Shown piece by piece: positions 46,673 to 57,263 of a stretch of DNA of 64,000 nucleotides. Made by a program: the position numbers and the translations under genes. The notes beneath the pieces were generated by a model. It was not told the origin of the DNA and did not search any database. It saw only the letters and a program-made list of their open reading frames with translations. Source of the DNA: Corynebacterium rouxii (GTDB taxonomy: Bacteria > Actinomycetota > Actinomycetes > Mycobacteriales > Mycobacteriaceae). Position 1 is the stretch's first letter, and the number at the start of each line of letters is the position of its first letter. Location of the stretch: positions 1,302,001-1,366,000 of the forward strand of contig NZ_LR738855.1 of the NCBI RefSeq assembly GCF_902702935.1, given 5' to 3'.

Positions 46673-48700
46673 CTACCCTACATGGATAGGATCAATTTTC
46701 ACCCGAAGAGGTAATTCTTTACGTTTAGCGGATCGTTGAACAATTCCAGATCTTAAGACTTCGCCTAATTCATTACGGTCTTTCAGCGGAATACGAATCA
46801 ATACGCGTTGTGGCGGGCCATAGGTATTTTCATCGTATTCGCCTGGAAGTTTGTTCCCCGTCGGAAGGCTCACGGGTCCTAGAACTTCTGCATGCTCAGG
46901 AAGTTGGATCATCTCTAAAAATTCATCGATAGCATCACGAGCACCATCGATAGCCGCCATATGGGCAGCAGGTGGAAAATGTACTTCTTGCCTAAGATCA
47001 AGCTCACGCGATGCAGCCCAAATGGGGTCCCATCGAATTAATGCTTGAACTTCGAAAAGGCCTGCATCTGCCACAACGACAACTTCCCCACCCACTACAC
47101 AGGGCTCTACTAAAGTGCATACAGAAAACCATTTTGCGAGTGCGTCTTCGGAGGCCCTCAAATCCTGACGGCTTAGTAGAGCCCAAGTATCAAGCAACAC
47201 TGCAGCTCCATACCTTCCAGCGTCCGCTATTTCCGGTTCAGCTCCAGGGGTGGCTACCACCACTATTGGTGCATCTGGAATCTTATCGTGTATTCGGTTT
47301 CCGCCAGAGACAACTACTCGAGTCTGAGGAAATGCTCGACCAATTTCCTCAGCGGTCCGTTCGGCACCCAATACGATTGCCCTAAGGTTCGAGGACCCAC
47401 AATGCGTACAACGAAAATGACTATCTGGACGGCCGCACCATCGACATTGCGGTGTTTGTGGTGCACCAGATTCCGGAAATGGCAACTCCAAGGGGCCGTT
47501 GCAGTGTCTACAACGCGCGGCAGAACGACACTGTTGACAAGCTAATACAGGAATATATCCTTTTCTCGGGACGTGAATGAGCACTGGTCGATTTCGCTTC
47601 AATGCATCCCTTAATGAAGAAAAAGCTGATGAAGGAATTCGTGCAGCCCTCGCAAGTGGATCACGTTCCAACGCTGTGTTTGTATCCGCAACAGCATGAA
47701 TGCGCGGCATCATTTTTCGCACTCGTTCACGATCAACCACTAGATTATGAGCCCAACCCGATTGAACCAAAAGTTGTGTCTCGGTACTACGTGAGTGCCC
47801 CGCAAGGATAAGTGAACAATGCTCTTGCGTAGACCGTGTACTTAAAACTTCACGCGCATGAATGTAGGGGCTACGCGGATCAACTAGATTTTCATCACCA
47901 TCGTCTTTAATAACTGCTAATTGTAGGTTGTCAACAGGAGCGAACGCAGCACTCCGAGTGCCAATAACGATTCGCCCTTGACCATGCAAAATACTTAAAA
48001 ACCGTCGATAGCGTGCCTGTGGTCCTTGAGCGGCCGTCATCACCGTGATTTGTCGAGCAGATACTAAATCACGAAATGCAGCTTCCAAAGTTTCTACATC
48101 ACGTTGATCAGGGACAACGATGAGTACTCCCCCACCCGCAATTGCAACTTTAGTACCCAACGCGGCAAGCGCAGCTGCCCAATTTTCGCCCGGCGCAATT
48201 TGCCAAGCAGCGCGTGCAGTTTGATGAGCAATTACAGCGTCTACAAAAGATTTTCCATGGACATATTTTGCCCACATAGACAAATCGGGTTCATCAACGT
48301 CACCTAGATCTTCCCACCTAGTGGAAAAATCCCCTTCTTCTGCTTTTGCATGCCGTGAAGGAATTGCTGAACGAATAACATCAGAAGTGATCCCCGCATA
48401 TCGCGTAGACAGTGATTCGATGAGTCGCCGCAACGCTGGAGTATAAACGGGGATTGGCGACTGTACTTTATCTAGCCAAGCAAGTCTCCCCTCGTGCTCC
48501 TGCCTTGAGGTCCGTTCTAAAATAACTCCGTCAACGAGCCTGCCGCCGAACCTTACTCGAACTTTGACCCCTGGCTGGGCATCATCCGACATCGTCGAAT
48601 CCACTAGGTATTCGAAAACACGATCCAGATGAGCAACGCCTAGTAATGGCAATACCCGCGCAACTGGAAGACTTGAAGCAGCTACGCGGGTTTTAGACAT
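46673..48700 (-). CDS. PriA-like primosomal protein without helicase motifs
   Basis: The 675-residue protein matches PriA in overall layout: an N-terminal DNA-binding domain (RVLPLLGVAHLDRVFEYLVD), a helicase-like middle, and the zinc-binding cysteine cluster (CQQCRSAARCRHC then CRWCG and CTHCG). No GxxxxGK[ST] Walker A exists, and the DEAH box is replaced by DDGDE, so ATP-driven unwinding is unlikely. Loss of these motifs is known in actinobacterial PriA homologues. ATG start 18 bp after metK. Confidence 0.92.
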   Translation of the reverse strand: MSKTRVAASSLPVARVLPLLGVAHLDRVFEYLVDSTMSDDAQPGVKVRVRFGGRLVDGVILERTSRQEHEGRLAWLDKVQSPIPVYTPALRRLIESLSTRYAGITSDVIRSAIPSRHAKAEEGDFSTRWEDLGDVDEPDLSMWAKYVHGKSFVDAVIAHQTARAAWQIAPGENWAAALAALGTKVAIAGGGVLIVVPDQRDVETLEAAFRDLVSARQITVMTAAQGPQARYRRFLSILHGQGRIVIGTRSAAFAPVDNLQLAVIKDDGDENLVDPRSPYIHAREVLSTRSTQEHCSLILAGHSRSTETQLLVQSGWAHNLVVDRERVRKMMPRIHAVADTNTALERDPLARAARIPSSAFSSLRDALKRNRPVLIHVPRKGYIPVLACQQCRSAARCRHCNGPLELPFPESGAPQTPQCRWCGRPDSHFRCTHCGSSNLRAIVLGAERTAEEIGRAFPQTRVVVSGGNRIHDKIPDAPIVVVATPGAEPEIADAGRYGAAVLLDTWALLSRQDLRASEDALAKWFSVCTLVEPCVVGGEVVVVADAGLFEVQALIRWDPIWAASRELDLRQEVHFPPAAHMAAIDGARDAIDEFLEMIQLPEHAEVLGPVSLPTGNKLPGEYDENTYGPPQRVLIRIPLKDRNELGEVLRSGIVQRSAKRKELPLRVKIDPIHVG

Positions 48701-48718
48701 GGCAATGATTCTACATAT

Positions 48719-49951
48719 TTAGCCTAAAGACAACACGTCACGTAACTGTTGTGCTCGATCCGTATCTTCCCATGGCAAATTTAAATCATCGCGTCCGAAA
48801 TGGCCATAGGCGGCCGTACCAGCATAAATTGGACGAAGAAGATCCAACTCTCGAATAATTGCTGCAGGACGGAGATCAAAGACGTGCAATACTGCATCTT
48901 GGATTTGTTCATCCGTCAAACCAAATTTGGCGGTCCCAAAAGTTTCAACATACAAGCCAACAGGTTTTGCGCGACCAATCGCATACGCAACCTGTACTTC
49001 TGCTCGATCAGCCAAGCCCGCAGCAACAATATTCTTAGCAACCCAACGCATAGCATAGGCGCCAGAACGGTCTACTTTACTAGGATCTTTACCAGAGAAT
49101 GCACCACCACCATGTCGTGCCATGCCGCCATAGGTATCGACGATAATCTTTCGTCCCGTCAACCCCGCATCGCCCATGGGGCCACCAACGATAAAGGAGC
49201 CCGAAGGATTAACCAGCAATGAATAATCACTGGTATCGAGTGTGGACTCCAAGCCCGAATCGCGAAGCACCCAGTCGACAACATGCTCTTTAATCTGAGC
49301 GAACAGCCATTCCTGAGTTACATCAGGATCGTGCTGAGTAGACACAACAACCGTATCCAAACGTACCGGACGACCTGCTTCGTCATAAGCAAGCGTTACC
49401 TGAGTTTTCCCATCAGGACGCAAATGGGAAACGACAGTGGTCTTACGCACCTGAGTCAAACGACGAGCGAGTCGATGCGCCAGATCAATAGGCAAAGGCA
49501 TTAATGTAGCTGTCTCATTCGTAGCATAGCCGAACATCAATCCCTGATCGCCTGCTCCGGCTTGGTCATCCGCATCTATATTCTCGCCTGAACGAACCTC
49601 ATGAGACTGATCAACGCCAGCACCAATTTCCTGAGACTGTTCCCCAATGGATACGCTCACTCCACAGGTACGACCATCAAAGCCAACCTCAGAAGAGTTA
49701 AACCCAATTTTAATTAGTTTGTCACGAACCAATTTTGGAATTTCCACGTAGCCGGAGGTACGAACTTCTCCAACGACGTGAACTAAACCAGTTGTGGTTA
49801 CAGTCTCCACAGCCACGCGAGCGTGAGGATCAACGCTCAGCAAGGCATCCAATATGGTGTCCGAGATCGCATCGCAGATTTTGTCTGGATGCCCCTCGGT
49901 AACCGATTCGCTAGTAAACAAACGCAAGCCGGAGGCAGCAGTTTCAGACAC
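48719..49951 (-). CDS. S-adenosylmethionine synthetase
   Basis: The 410-residue enzyme makes SAM from ATP and methionine. Motifs are [60 protein letters not shown] and [20 protein letters not shown], with active-site lysines in place. GTG start. Its upstream promoter (50047-50075) contains a TAGAC-N6-GTCTA box, the McbR operator of the genus, so repression by McbR when SAM-cycle products are abundant is expected. Confidence 0.97.
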   Translation of the reverse strand: MSETAASGLRLFTSESVTEGHPDKICDAISDTILDALLSVDPHARVAVETVTTTGLVHVVGEVRTSGYVEIPKLVRDKLIKIGFNSSEVGFDGRTCGVSVSIGEQSQEIGAGVDQSHEVRSGENIDADDQAGAGDQGLMFGYATNETATLMPLPIDLAHRLARRLTQVRKTTVVSHLRPDGKTQVTLAYDEAGRPVRLDTVVVSTQHDPDVTQEWLFAQIKEHVVDWVLRDSGLESTLDTSDYSLLVNPSGSFIVGGPMGDAGLTGRKIIVDTYGGMARHGGGAFSGKDPSKVDRSGAYAMRWVAKNIVAAGLADRAEVQVAYAIGRAKPVGLYVETFGTAKFGLTDEQIQDAVLHVFDLRPAAIIRELDLLRPIYAGTAAYGHFGRDDLNLPWEDTDRAQQLRDVLSLG

Positions 49952-50046
49952 TCGATTGCCCTTCAGTGAAAAGATTGATTTAAACGGCTTCCGTTAGACA
50001 AAGCTATTCTGCAATAAAGACGTCACCGTTTAAGCTGATTTCACCC

Positions 50047-50075
50047 AATATAGACCAAGCTGTCTAAAAAGACAA
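50047..50075 (-). promoter_or_regulatory. metK promoter with an internal McbR box
   Basis: On the minus strand TTGTCT (50070-50075) and TATATT (50047-50052) are 17 bp apart. The perfect palindromic box TAGAC-N6-GTCTA (50051-50066) fills the space between them and touches the -10. The leader to the metK start is about 90 bases. Confidence 0.8.
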
Positions 50076-50091
50076 GATTCGCAAAGATCAG

Positions 50092-51336
50092 TCACTCCTC
50101 AGCTTCTAGCAACCTCACGACGTGATCCAAAATATTAAAAGCAATCCAGTGTTTCGATCCCTGCGAAATTTCCTCAACGTTTCCTTGACGAGACAATAGG
50201 AATCCACTGTTATCCGACTGACCGAACACTTTGCCGATGCCAACTTCATTACACATCAAAAGATCGCACTTTTTCCTGCCCAACTTCTGTCGAGCAAACT
50301 CCAAAGGTGTATGATCTGCGTCCCCAGTCTCAGCCGCAAATCCAATGATGACAGGTTTTTCACCTTGTCGTTGTTCAACAAGTCCTCGCAGAATATCAGG
50401 ATTTTCCACCATCGATATCATCTGAAGTGAAGAGTCAGCGGCCCCCTTCTTCATCTTGGCAGAAGCACTTTCGCGCGGACGGAAATCAGCTACCGCAGCA
50501 GCCATAATCACGACATCACTATTACGCGCCTCTCGCATGCATTCCCGCTGCATTTCTACAGCCGATGCAACATTCACTACTCGCGCCCCACAAGGAATAG
50601 GAAGCTTATCCGTTGCACCGGCGACGACTGTAACCTCGGCCCCACGCTGTGATGCGATCTCCGCTAGCGCAAATCCTTGTCTACCTGACGATCTGTTGCC
50701 CACATAACGTACAGGGTCAATGCTTTCTTGAGTGCCTCCTGCCGAAATTAGCACTTTCCTCCCCACCAGATCGCGAGGCATGACTTTCGTGCGTGCCACA
50801 GTTTTAGCAAAATCGATAATTTGATCGGGATCAGGCAAACGCCCAGGGCCAGTATCCGCACCAGTTAGACGACCATGAGCCGGATCCATAACGATGATGC
50901 CTCGGCGACGCAGCGTCGCAACGTTTTCACGGGTGGCAGCGTTACTCCACATCTCTGTATGCATTGCTGGCACCAAAACAATTGGGCAGGTAGCTACAAG
51001 TAGAGTTGCCGTCAACAAATCATCTGCTCGTCCCATTGCCACTCGCGCAATCAGATCAGCTGTGGCAGGAACCACGACAATCAGATCAGCCTGCTGCCCA
51101 ACATTGACATGGCGGACCTCATCGACAGCATCAAACACGGTAGTAGAAACAGGATTTCCAGAAAGAGCTTCAAAAGTTGTCTTACCAACAAAATTCAATG
51201 CTGCAGAGGTTGGCACAACAACAACGTTCGCACCATCCTCTTTAAAACCCCTCACTACATGACAGGATTTGTAGGCAGCAATACCGCCGGCAACACCTAC
51301 TACAATTGTGCTGTTATCGAATGAAGTATTCGTCAT
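50092..51336 (-). CDS. CoaBC bifunctional coenzyme A biosynthesis protein
   Basis: The 414-residue protein has an N-terminal phosphopantothenoylcysteine decarboxylase (about 10-185; VVGVAGGIAAYKSCHVVRGF, and the active-site region PAMHTEMW) and a C-terminal synthase (about 195-405; KVLISAGGTQESIDPVRYVG, NRSSGRQGFALAEIASQRGA). FAAETGD is the synthase signature. It makes 4'-phosphopantetheine in two steps. ATG start, after a terminator behind rpoZ. Confidence 0.96.
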   Translation of the reverse strand: MTNTSFDNSTIVVGVAGGIAAYKSCHVVRGFKEDGANVVVVPTSAALNFVGKTTFEALSGNPVSTTVFDAVDEVRHVNVGQQADLIVVVPATADLIARVAMGRADDLLTATLLVATCPIVLVPAMHTEMWSNAATRENVATLRRRGIIVMDPAHGRLTGADTGPGRLPDPDQIIDFAKTVARTKVMPRDLVGRKVLISAGGTQESIDPVRYVGNRSSGRQGFALAEIASQRGAEVTVVAGATDKLPIPCGARVVNVASAVEMQRECMREARNSDVVIMAAAVADFRPRESASAKMKKGAADSSLQMISMVENPDILRGLVEQRQGEKPVIIGFAAETGDADHTPLEFARQKLGRKKCDLLMCNEVGIGKVFGQSDNSGFLLSRQGNVEEISQGSKHWIAFNILDHVVRLLEAEE

Positions 51337-51364
51337 AATATCTCACTTACTTTCGAGTAAAACG

Positions 51365-51403
51365 AACCCCCTTTGCCGTTTAAAACACAGTGCAAAGGGG
51401 GTT
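51365..51403 (-). terminator. Terminator between rpoZ and coaBC
   Basis: AACCCCCTTTGC (51365-51376) and its exact reverse complement (51392-51403) enclose a 15-base loop. On the minus strand CGTTTTA follows. It ends or attenuates transcription after rpoZ. Confidence 0.75.
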
Positions 51404-51437
51404 GCTTCAACTATGGTCCGCCTAAACCGCGAAGGCT

Positions 51438-51716
51438 TTAGCCTTCTTCGTGGTCCAACAAACCAGCTTCAATCTCGCGCATAGCGATTGAAAGCGGCTT
51501 TTCTTGAGCCTCAGGAGTTACCAATGGGCCTACAAATTCAAATACGCCTTCGTCTGCCTGCTGGTAGTAGCTATTGATCTGACGGGCACGCTTTGCAGCA
51601 AAAATCACCAAAGCATACTTCGAAGAAACATGCTTCAACAGCTCGTCGATCGGTGGGGCGGTAATACCGGTTGGTGCATCATATACACCGTCATTGTTCT
51701 CTGCCACGTTGCTCAC
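51438..51716 (-). CDS. RNA polymerase omega subunit
   Basis: The 92-residue protein shows the omega pattern: [33 protein letters not shown], then [14 protein letters not shown]. It helps assemble RNA polymerase by holding beta-prime. GTG start with GAGGTG upstream. It lies between gmk and coaBC, the usual gmk-rpoZ order; 73 bp separate it from gmk. Confidence 0.96.
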   Translation of the reverse strand: MSNVAENNDGVYDAPTGITAPPIDELLKHVSSKYALVIFAAKRARQINSYYQQADEGVFEFVGPLVTPEAQEKPLSIAMREIEAGLLDHEEG

Positions 51717-51789
51717 GGAGGCACCTCTTCTTCACAGCTTGATAGTTCTCGGATTCAACAGCTACACAAAAATGTAGCAGGCGCTAGCT

Positions 51790-52365
51790 TTAACGACATC
51801 CGACAAGGATTTCCTTGATGTCCGACACAGCTTGTTCCACGTCCTCATTGACAACAACGTGTTTGAACTCGTGCTGAGCAGCAAGTTCATTCTTCGCTGT
51901 TTCCAGTCGACGAGTTATTACATCCTCGGGTTCAGTACCACGTCCTGTCAGACGTTCCACTAAAACCTCCCACGACGGCGGGGCCAAAAACACAGTCTCA
52001 GATTCAGGTTTTAGCGACGCAACGTTTCGTGCACCGACCAAATCCACTTCGACGAGAACAGGTCGACCTGCCAGAAGCGCAGCTTCTACAGGTCCCGCAG
52101 GAGTTCCCGAACGTTGAAGACCACCGTGAATATCAGCCCATTCCAGCATCTCCCCTGCATCAATCTTGGATTGAAACTCTTCAGGCGACACGAAAAAGTA
52201 ATCCACACCATCGCGCTCCCCTGGCCGAGGAGCGCGCGTAGTCATAGATACGCTGAAGTAGAGGTCTTCAATTTCTTCGCGGAGGCGATGAACCACCGTG
52301 GATTTACCCACGGCAGAAGGCCCTGCGAGCACTACCAGACGGCCTACTGGGTTATCGCCACTCAT
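51790..52365 (-). CDS. Guanylate kinase
   Basis: The 191-residue enzyme phosphorylates GMP. The P-loop GPSAVGKST is at about 15-23, and [20 protein letters not shown] with [10 protein letters not shown] are the GMP-binding segments. Starts 3 bp after the mihF stop. Confidence 0.97.
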   Translation of the reverse strand: MSGDNPVGRLVVLAGPSAVGKSTVVHRLREEIEDLYFSVSMTTRAPRPGERDGVDYFFVSPEEFQSKIDAGEMLEWADIHGGLQRSGTPAGPVEAALLAGRPVLVEVDLVGARNVASLKPESETVFLAPPSWEVLVERLTGRGTEPEDVITRRLETAKNELAAQHEFKHVVVNEDVEQAVSDIKEILVGCR

Positions 52366-52368
52366 GAA

Positions 52369-52692
52369 TTAATCCTCCGAGTACCCGAAACGTTCGAGCA
52401 AGGCACGGCGCTGACGATCGCCCAAACCACGCAGACGACGGGTCTGAGCAATTTCCAGCTCCTCCATAATTTCCTTGGCTTTCACTTTGCCCACCTTTGG
52501 CAAGGACTCCAAGAGTGCGGAAACCTTAGTCTTACCGATGATCTCATCCGAAGAGGCCTTGTCGAGCACCTCCTTGAGGGTAATGTCACTGCGCTTAAGC
52601 TGCTCTTTCAGCTCTGCACGTGCCTTGCGGGCCTCAGCAGCCTTTGCAAGTGCTTCTTTGCGCTGCTCGTCGGTCAACTTGGGAAGGGCCAC
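52369..52692 (-). CDS. MihF, actinobacterial integration host factor
   Basis: The 107-residue basic protein is helical at the N-terminus (LTDEQRKEALAKAAEARKAR) and carries the helix-hairpin-helix-like segment SALLESLPKVGKVKAKEIME with RRLRGLGDRQRRALLERFG at the end. mIHF binds DNA and is a nucleoid protein, first found as the host factor for phage L5 integrase. GTG start after CGGAGGAA. Conserved next to gmk. Confidence 0.95.
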   Translation of the reverse strand: MALPKLTDEQRKEALAKAAEARKARAELKEQLKRSDITLKEVLDKASSDEIIGKTKVSALLESLPKVGKVKAKEIMEELEIAQTRRLRGLGDRQRRALLERFGYSED

Positions 52693-53040
52693 GGGGTTCC
52701 TCCGATTCGAAGTTTATTTTGGTTCACTTTAAGCATCGGCATAATGCCGAGAATCAACGATACACATTTCTCCACCACAGTGGGCAAGACACCCATGGTC
52801 ACAACGATCAGAAATACAACTACACCACTTCTGAGTTGTGCCACTTCGGATGAGTAAGACTTCAAAACATTGCCGAAAAATTCGAGAATAATTCACACGT
52901 CACTTTGAAATCGCGTTGATGTCCGAATCAGTCTAGCACCAGTTTGTATATCAACAGGTAATCGCCCTAAGCCATTGAAAAACCGCAGGTCGGAGCTTTC
53001 CTACCTGCGGTTAGCAACAAGGGTGCTGAGCTGGGATTAT
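52693..53040. other. 348-bp region between pyrF and mihF
   Basis: It holds the pyr operon terminator (52981-53012) and a perfect 15-bp palindrome TCGGCATAATGCCGA (52736-52750), 44 bp upstream of mihF, a candidate operator. A 63-codon minus frame (52674-52865) overlaps the mihF start and is judged non-coding. Nothing else is recognised. Confidence 0.5.
52981..53012 (-). terminator. Terminator of the pyrimidine operon
   Basis: AACCGCAGGT (52981-52990) and ACCTGCGGTT (53003-53012) form a perfect 10-bp stem. On the minus strand the stem ends in a run of five T. It lies 29 bp after the pyrF stop. Confidence 0.8.
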
Positions 53041-53889
53041 TTAATTAGTAAATTCCTCTACAAATTTACTAATGGCTGTGGATAACGCAGATGTAGAAGG
53101 CCCTGTCTTGAGAATTCCACGCGAGACATTGGCAAACGCCAGCTCCTGGACTCCCTGAGTCAATCGAGCTACATCGGCAGGCGTTGCGCCTTGTGCGCCA
53201 ACGCCTGGTAACAAGATCGGCCCATTGAGCCGCTCTAACTGCGGTGGATGCGCTAAGGTTGCTCCAATTACAACACCTACATTCCCGTAGTGGTTATTTT
53301 CTTTATGTTCTCGATTTGAAAGCGCGACCGAATCCACCATCAATTGCGAAATGCTCAGTCCATCTTCACCAACACGATCCTGCAAAGATCGCGCCTCTGG
53401 ATTCGAGGTGGCTGCCAAAACAAAAACACCTTTATTGGTAGATGCAGCTATCTCAAATACAGGTGAAAGAGAGCCATAGCCGAGGAATGGGGATACGGTC
53501 ACCGCATCAGAGCTCAACGAGGATTCCTCTGACAACCATGCTTGAGCATAACCAGCCATTGTAGAGCCGATATCTCCGCGTTTTGCATCTGACAACACAA
53601 GCGTTCCTGCCTGTCGCAGCTCTGAAATCGCCGATTCAAGAATTTGATAGCCCGCAGCACCCCACGCCTCATAAAAAGCTACTTGAGGTTTCACCAGCGC
53701 CACGTTCCCAGAAAATGCTTCGACGCAAATTTCAGTGAACCGCTGCAATCCTGCTATTCCATCGTCACATCCCCATTGCTTGAGCAAGCTAGGGTGAGGA
53801 TCTATTCCGACGCACAGCCGGCCCAGCCGGCGACCAGCCTCTACCAGTTGATCGCCGAATGTAACTAGATTTTTTCGCTCTTGGATCAT
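53041..53889 (-). CDS. Orotidine 5'-phosphate decarboxylase (actinobacterial type)
   Basis: The 282-residue enzyme makes UMP, the last step of the pathway. [16 protein letters not shown] and [20 protein letters not shown], with the catalytic Asp-Lys-Asp set, define the longer PyrF subfamily found in actinobacteria. [10 protein letters not shown] and [15 protein letters not shown] follow. The ATG overlaps the carB TGA (ATGA). Last gene of the operon. Confidence 0.96.
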   Translation of the reverse strand: MIQERKNLVTFGDQLVEAGRRLGRLCVGIDPHPSLLKQWGCDDGIAGLQRFTEICVEAFSGNVALVKPQVAFYEAWGAAGYQILESAISELRQAGTLVLSDAKRGDIGSTMAGYAQAWLSEESSLSSDAVTVSPFLGYGSLSPVFEIAASTNKGVFVLAATSNPEARSLQDRVGEDGLSISQLMVDSVALSNREHKENNHYGNVGVVIGATLAHPPQLERLNGPILLPGVGAQGATPADVARLTQGVQELAFANVSRGILKTGPSTSALSTAISKFVEEFTN

Positions 53890-56800
53890 CGAGTCACCGA
53901 ATGATCTAGCTCTTGCAGCGCTCGAACGCTGAGTTCACCAGCCCTAAGCGCTTCGATTCCCTGTACTGCCGCAGTAACACCTTGCACGGTTGTAACTAGA
54001 GGAACGCCAACATTAACTGCCGCTGCACGGATCTGGTAACCGTCGTGACGCGCGCCTGAAGACCCTGCAGGTGTATTAAGAATGAGGTCCACTTCGCCAG
54101 CTTTAATCATATCCACTACCGAACGCTGCCCCTCAGTACCGTTTTGTCGTGCTTCTTGCACTTGGGTCTGTTTCAAAACAACTTCACATTCAATACCATT
54201 GCGGCGAAGCATTCCTGCAGTACCGGATGTCGCCAATACTCGGAATCCAAGTGAAGCTAGTCGCTGGATTGGGAAAATCAAAGTACGCTTATCACGGTTC
54301 GCTACTGATACGAAGACCGTGCCTTCAGTCGGAAGTGCGCCAAAAGCCGCCTGCTCTGCCTTAGCATAGGCAGCACCAAAATTATCGGCCAGCCCCATCA
54401 CTTCGCCCGTTGATTTCATCTCAGGGCTTAGCAAAGTATCCAACATTGTGCCATCAGGACGGCGGAATCGATTGAACGGAAGTACTGCTTCCTTCACTGC
54501 AATCGGAGCGTTTTCTGGCAAGGAACCACCATCATAACCGGTTGGAATCATTCCTTCCGCTTGAAGCTCGGGGATCGTTGCCCCAGTCATAATCCGCGCT
54601 GCTGCTTTTGCTAAGTGGACACCAGTAGCTTTGGAGACAAAAGGTACTGTACGAGATGCACGGGGATTAGCCTCAATCACATAGAGAATGTCATCTTTCA
54701 ATGCATATTGAACATTTATCAATCCCTTAACACCGATACCATGTGCCAACGCTTCTGTTGAGCGACGGACATTTTCGATATCTTCGGCACCTAGCGTCAT
54801 AGGTGGCAGCGCACAAGCAGAGTCACCGGAGTGAATACCTGCTTCTTCAATGTGCTCCATAACACCAGCAAGGTAGACATTTTCGCCATCACAAAGCGCA
54901 TCAACGTCAATTTCAATTGCATTATCTAAGAAGCGATCCACGAGCACTGGGTGATCGCTCGTGATCTCAGTTGCTCGTTCGATGTACGAATGCAATGAGT
55001 TTTCGTCGTATACAATTTCCATGCCGCGGCCGCCCAAGACGTAAGATGGACGAACCAATACGGGGTAACCAATGTTATTGGCAACAGCTTTAGCCTCTTC
55101 AAATGATGTAGCGGTACCGAAAGCTGGAGCTGGCAATTGCGCTTTACGCAATACTTCACCGAATTCTCCGCGATCCTCAGCAAGATCGATAGCCTCTGCA
55201 GTCGTACCGATGACGGGAACACCCGCATCACGAAGCTTTTCGGCCAATCCAAGTGGAGTCTGCCCGCCAAGCTGAACGATCACACCGGCAACATGTCCAG
55301 ATGTTGATTCAGCATGGTAGACCTCCATAACATCTTCGAACGTCAATGGCTCAAAATACAGACGGTCAGCAGTGTCATAATCTGTCGACACGGTTTCTGG
55401 GTTGCAGTTAACCATGACTGTCTCATATCCCACGCGTGAAAGTTCGAGTGCAGCATGAACACATGAGTAGTCAAACTCAATACCTTGGCCGATTCGGTTC
55501 GGACCTGATCCCAAAATGATGATCTTGTCTTTTTCAGTTTGAGGACGTACTTCCGATTCAGCAGCTGGATCGAGCTCATAAGCTGAATAATGGTATGGAG
55601 TCGTAGCTTCGAATTCTGCAGCGCACGTATCTACAGTCTTAAATACTGGCCGTACCCCTAGCGACCAACGCAGGCGACGAACACCATCTTCCCCTGCAAA
55701 TTCAGGACGAAGGGCCGCGATTTGGCGGTCAGACAATCCGAAGAACTTGGCTTTTCGAAGCAACGGCTCATCCAACACTGGCGCCTTCATCAAAGATTCT
55801 CGGAAATCTACTAATGACTGAAGCTCCGCCAAGAACCATGGATCAAGCCCAGAAGCTTGATGCACCTCTTCAATTGAAGCTCCAAGACGAAGAGCCAGCT
55901 CTACGTCATACATCCGCCCTTCTGTTGGACGCTTCAGATCTTCTAATACTGCGTCAAGATTCTTAGCGCGATCCCCGGCAAAGAATTCGTCACTTGTCGT
56001 CCAGAAACCAGCTTGCTTGTTTTCTAGCGAACGCATGACTTTACCCAACGCCGCGATGTAATTACGACCAAGAGCCATTGCCTCGCCAACGGATTTCATC
56101 GTTGTAGTCAAGGTATCGTCAGATCCGGTGAACTTCTCAAAAGCAAAACGTGGAGACTTGACTACTACATAATCGAGAGTTGGTTCGAAAGCCGCTGGTG
56201 TAACGCCCGTGATGTCATTTGTAATTTCATCCAACGTGTATCCGATAGCCAACTTGGCAGCAATCTTAGCAATGGGAAATCCAGTTGCTTTGGATGCAAG
56301 AGCGGATGACCTTGATACACGAGGATTCATCTCAATGGTTATCAAGCGGCCATCGCGGGGATTTACTGCGAATTGGATGTTGCATCCACCAGTGTCGACT
56401 CCTACTTCACGAATAATCGCGATGCCTTGATTACGCATCTTTTGGTATTCACGATCGGTCAGGGTCAAAGCAGGAGCGACAGTAACAGAATCACCGGTGT
56501 GTACGCCTAGTGCATCGACATTTTCAATGGAACAAATAACCACAACGTTATCAGCGCCATCACGCATGAGCTCAAGCTCATATTCTTTCCAGCCAAGAAT
56601 TGATTCTTCAATAAGTACGTTTGCTTCCGGGGACGCTGCAAGTCCACCGCCTGCAATTCGTTCAAGATCCTCTTGGTTGAAGGCAAGCCCAGAACCCAAA
56701 CCGCCCATGGTGAAGGAAGGACGCACTACTACCGGAAGGCCGAGCTCTTCAACGGTGTCATATACCTCTTGCATATTGTGGCACACGCGGGAACGCGCTG

Positions 56801-57242
56801 ATTCCCCGCCGATTTTCGCAACAATATCTTTGAATTTTTGGCGATCCTCGCCGCGCTCAATCGCGTCAATGTCTGCACCGATGAGTTCTACGTTGTATTT
56901 TTCAAGAGATCCGCGACGATCCAATTTGATCGCTGCGTTCAATGCTGTTTGTCCACCAAGTGTTGCCAACACAGCGTCAACGGGGTGTCCCTCAGCGATC
57001 TCTTTTTCAAAAATCTTTTCAATGTATTCCGGCTCAATCGGCTCAACATATGTATGATCGGCAAACTCTGGATCCGTCATGATTGTCGCCGGATTCGAGT
57101 TGATCAAAGTGACACGGAGTCCTTCTTCTTTAAGAACTCGGCACGCTTGCGTTCCGGAATAGTCAAACTCACACGCTTGTCCGATAACGATTGGCCCAGA
57201 ACCGATGACCAGGACGTGTTTGATGTCATTGCGCTTTGGCAT
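53886..57242 (-). CDS. Carbamoyl-phosphate synthase large subunit
   Basis: The 1118-residue protein has two homologous ATP-grasp halves: the first begins [20 protein letters not shown], the second [20 protein letters not shown] (about residue 560). The C-terminal MGS-like regulatory domain (about 950-1118) has [20 protein letters not shown] and DLILNTPAG. With CarA it makes carbamoyl phosphate for pyrimidines and arginine. It starts 21 bp after carA. Confidence 0.97.
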   Translation of the reverse strand: MPKRNDIKHVLVIGSGPIVIGQACEFDYSGTQACRVLKEEGLRVTLINSNPATIMTDPEFADHTYVEPIEPEYIEKIFEKEIAEGHPVDAVLATLGGQTALNAAIKLDRRGSLEKYNVELIGADIDAIERGEDRQKFKDIVAKIGGESARSRVCHNMQEVYDTVEELGLPVVVRPSFTMGGLGSGLAFNQEDLERIAGGGLAASPEANVLIEESILGWKEYELELMRDGADNVVVICSIENVDALGVHTGDSVTVAPALTLTDREYQKMRNQGIAIIREVGVDTGGCNIQFAVNPRDGRLITIEMNPRVSRSSALASKATGFPIAKIAAKLAIGYTLDEITNDITGVTPAAFEPTLDYVVVKSPRFAFEKFTGSDDTLTTTMKSVGEAMALGRNYIAALGKVMRSLENKQAGFWTTSDEFFAGDRAKNLDAVLEDLKRPTEGRMYDVELALRLGASIEEVHQASGLDPWFLAELQSLVDFRESLMKAPVLDEPLLRKAKFFGLSDRQIAALRPEFAGEDGVRRLRWSLGVRPVFKTVDTCAAEFEATTPYHYSAYELDPAAESEVRPQTEKDKIIILGSGPNRIGQGIEFDYSCVHAALELSRVGYETVMVNCNPETVSTDYDTADRLYFEPLTFEDVMEVYHAESTSGHVAGVIVQLGGQTPLGLAEKLRDAGVPVIGTTAEAIDLAEDRGEFGEVLRKAQLPAPAFGTATSFEEAKAVANNIGYPVLVRPSYVLGGRGMEIVYDENSLHSYIERATEITSDHPVLVDRFLDNAIEIDVDALCDGENVYLAGVMEHIEEAGIHSGDSACALPPMTLGAEDIENVRRSTEALAHGIGVKGLINVQYALKDDILYVIEANPRASRTVPFVSKATGVHLAKAAARIMTGATIPELQAEGMIPTGYDGGSLPENAPIAVKEAVLPFNRFRRPDGTMLDTLLSPEMKSTGEVMGLADNFGAAYAKAEQAAFGALPTEGTVFVSVANRDKRTLIFPIQRLASLGFRVLATSGTAGMLRRNGIECEVVLKQTQVQEARQNGTEGQRSVVDMIKAGEVDLILNTPAGSSGARHDGYQIRAAAVNVGVPLVTTVQGVTAAVQGIEALRAGELSVRALQELDHSVTR

Positions 57243-57263
57243 TATTTTCTACCTTCCTGGTGA

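Noticed and set aside
52674..52865. 63-codon minus frame before mihF
   Set aside because: It overlaps the mihF start, lacks a ribosome site and lies across the probable promoter and palindrome.
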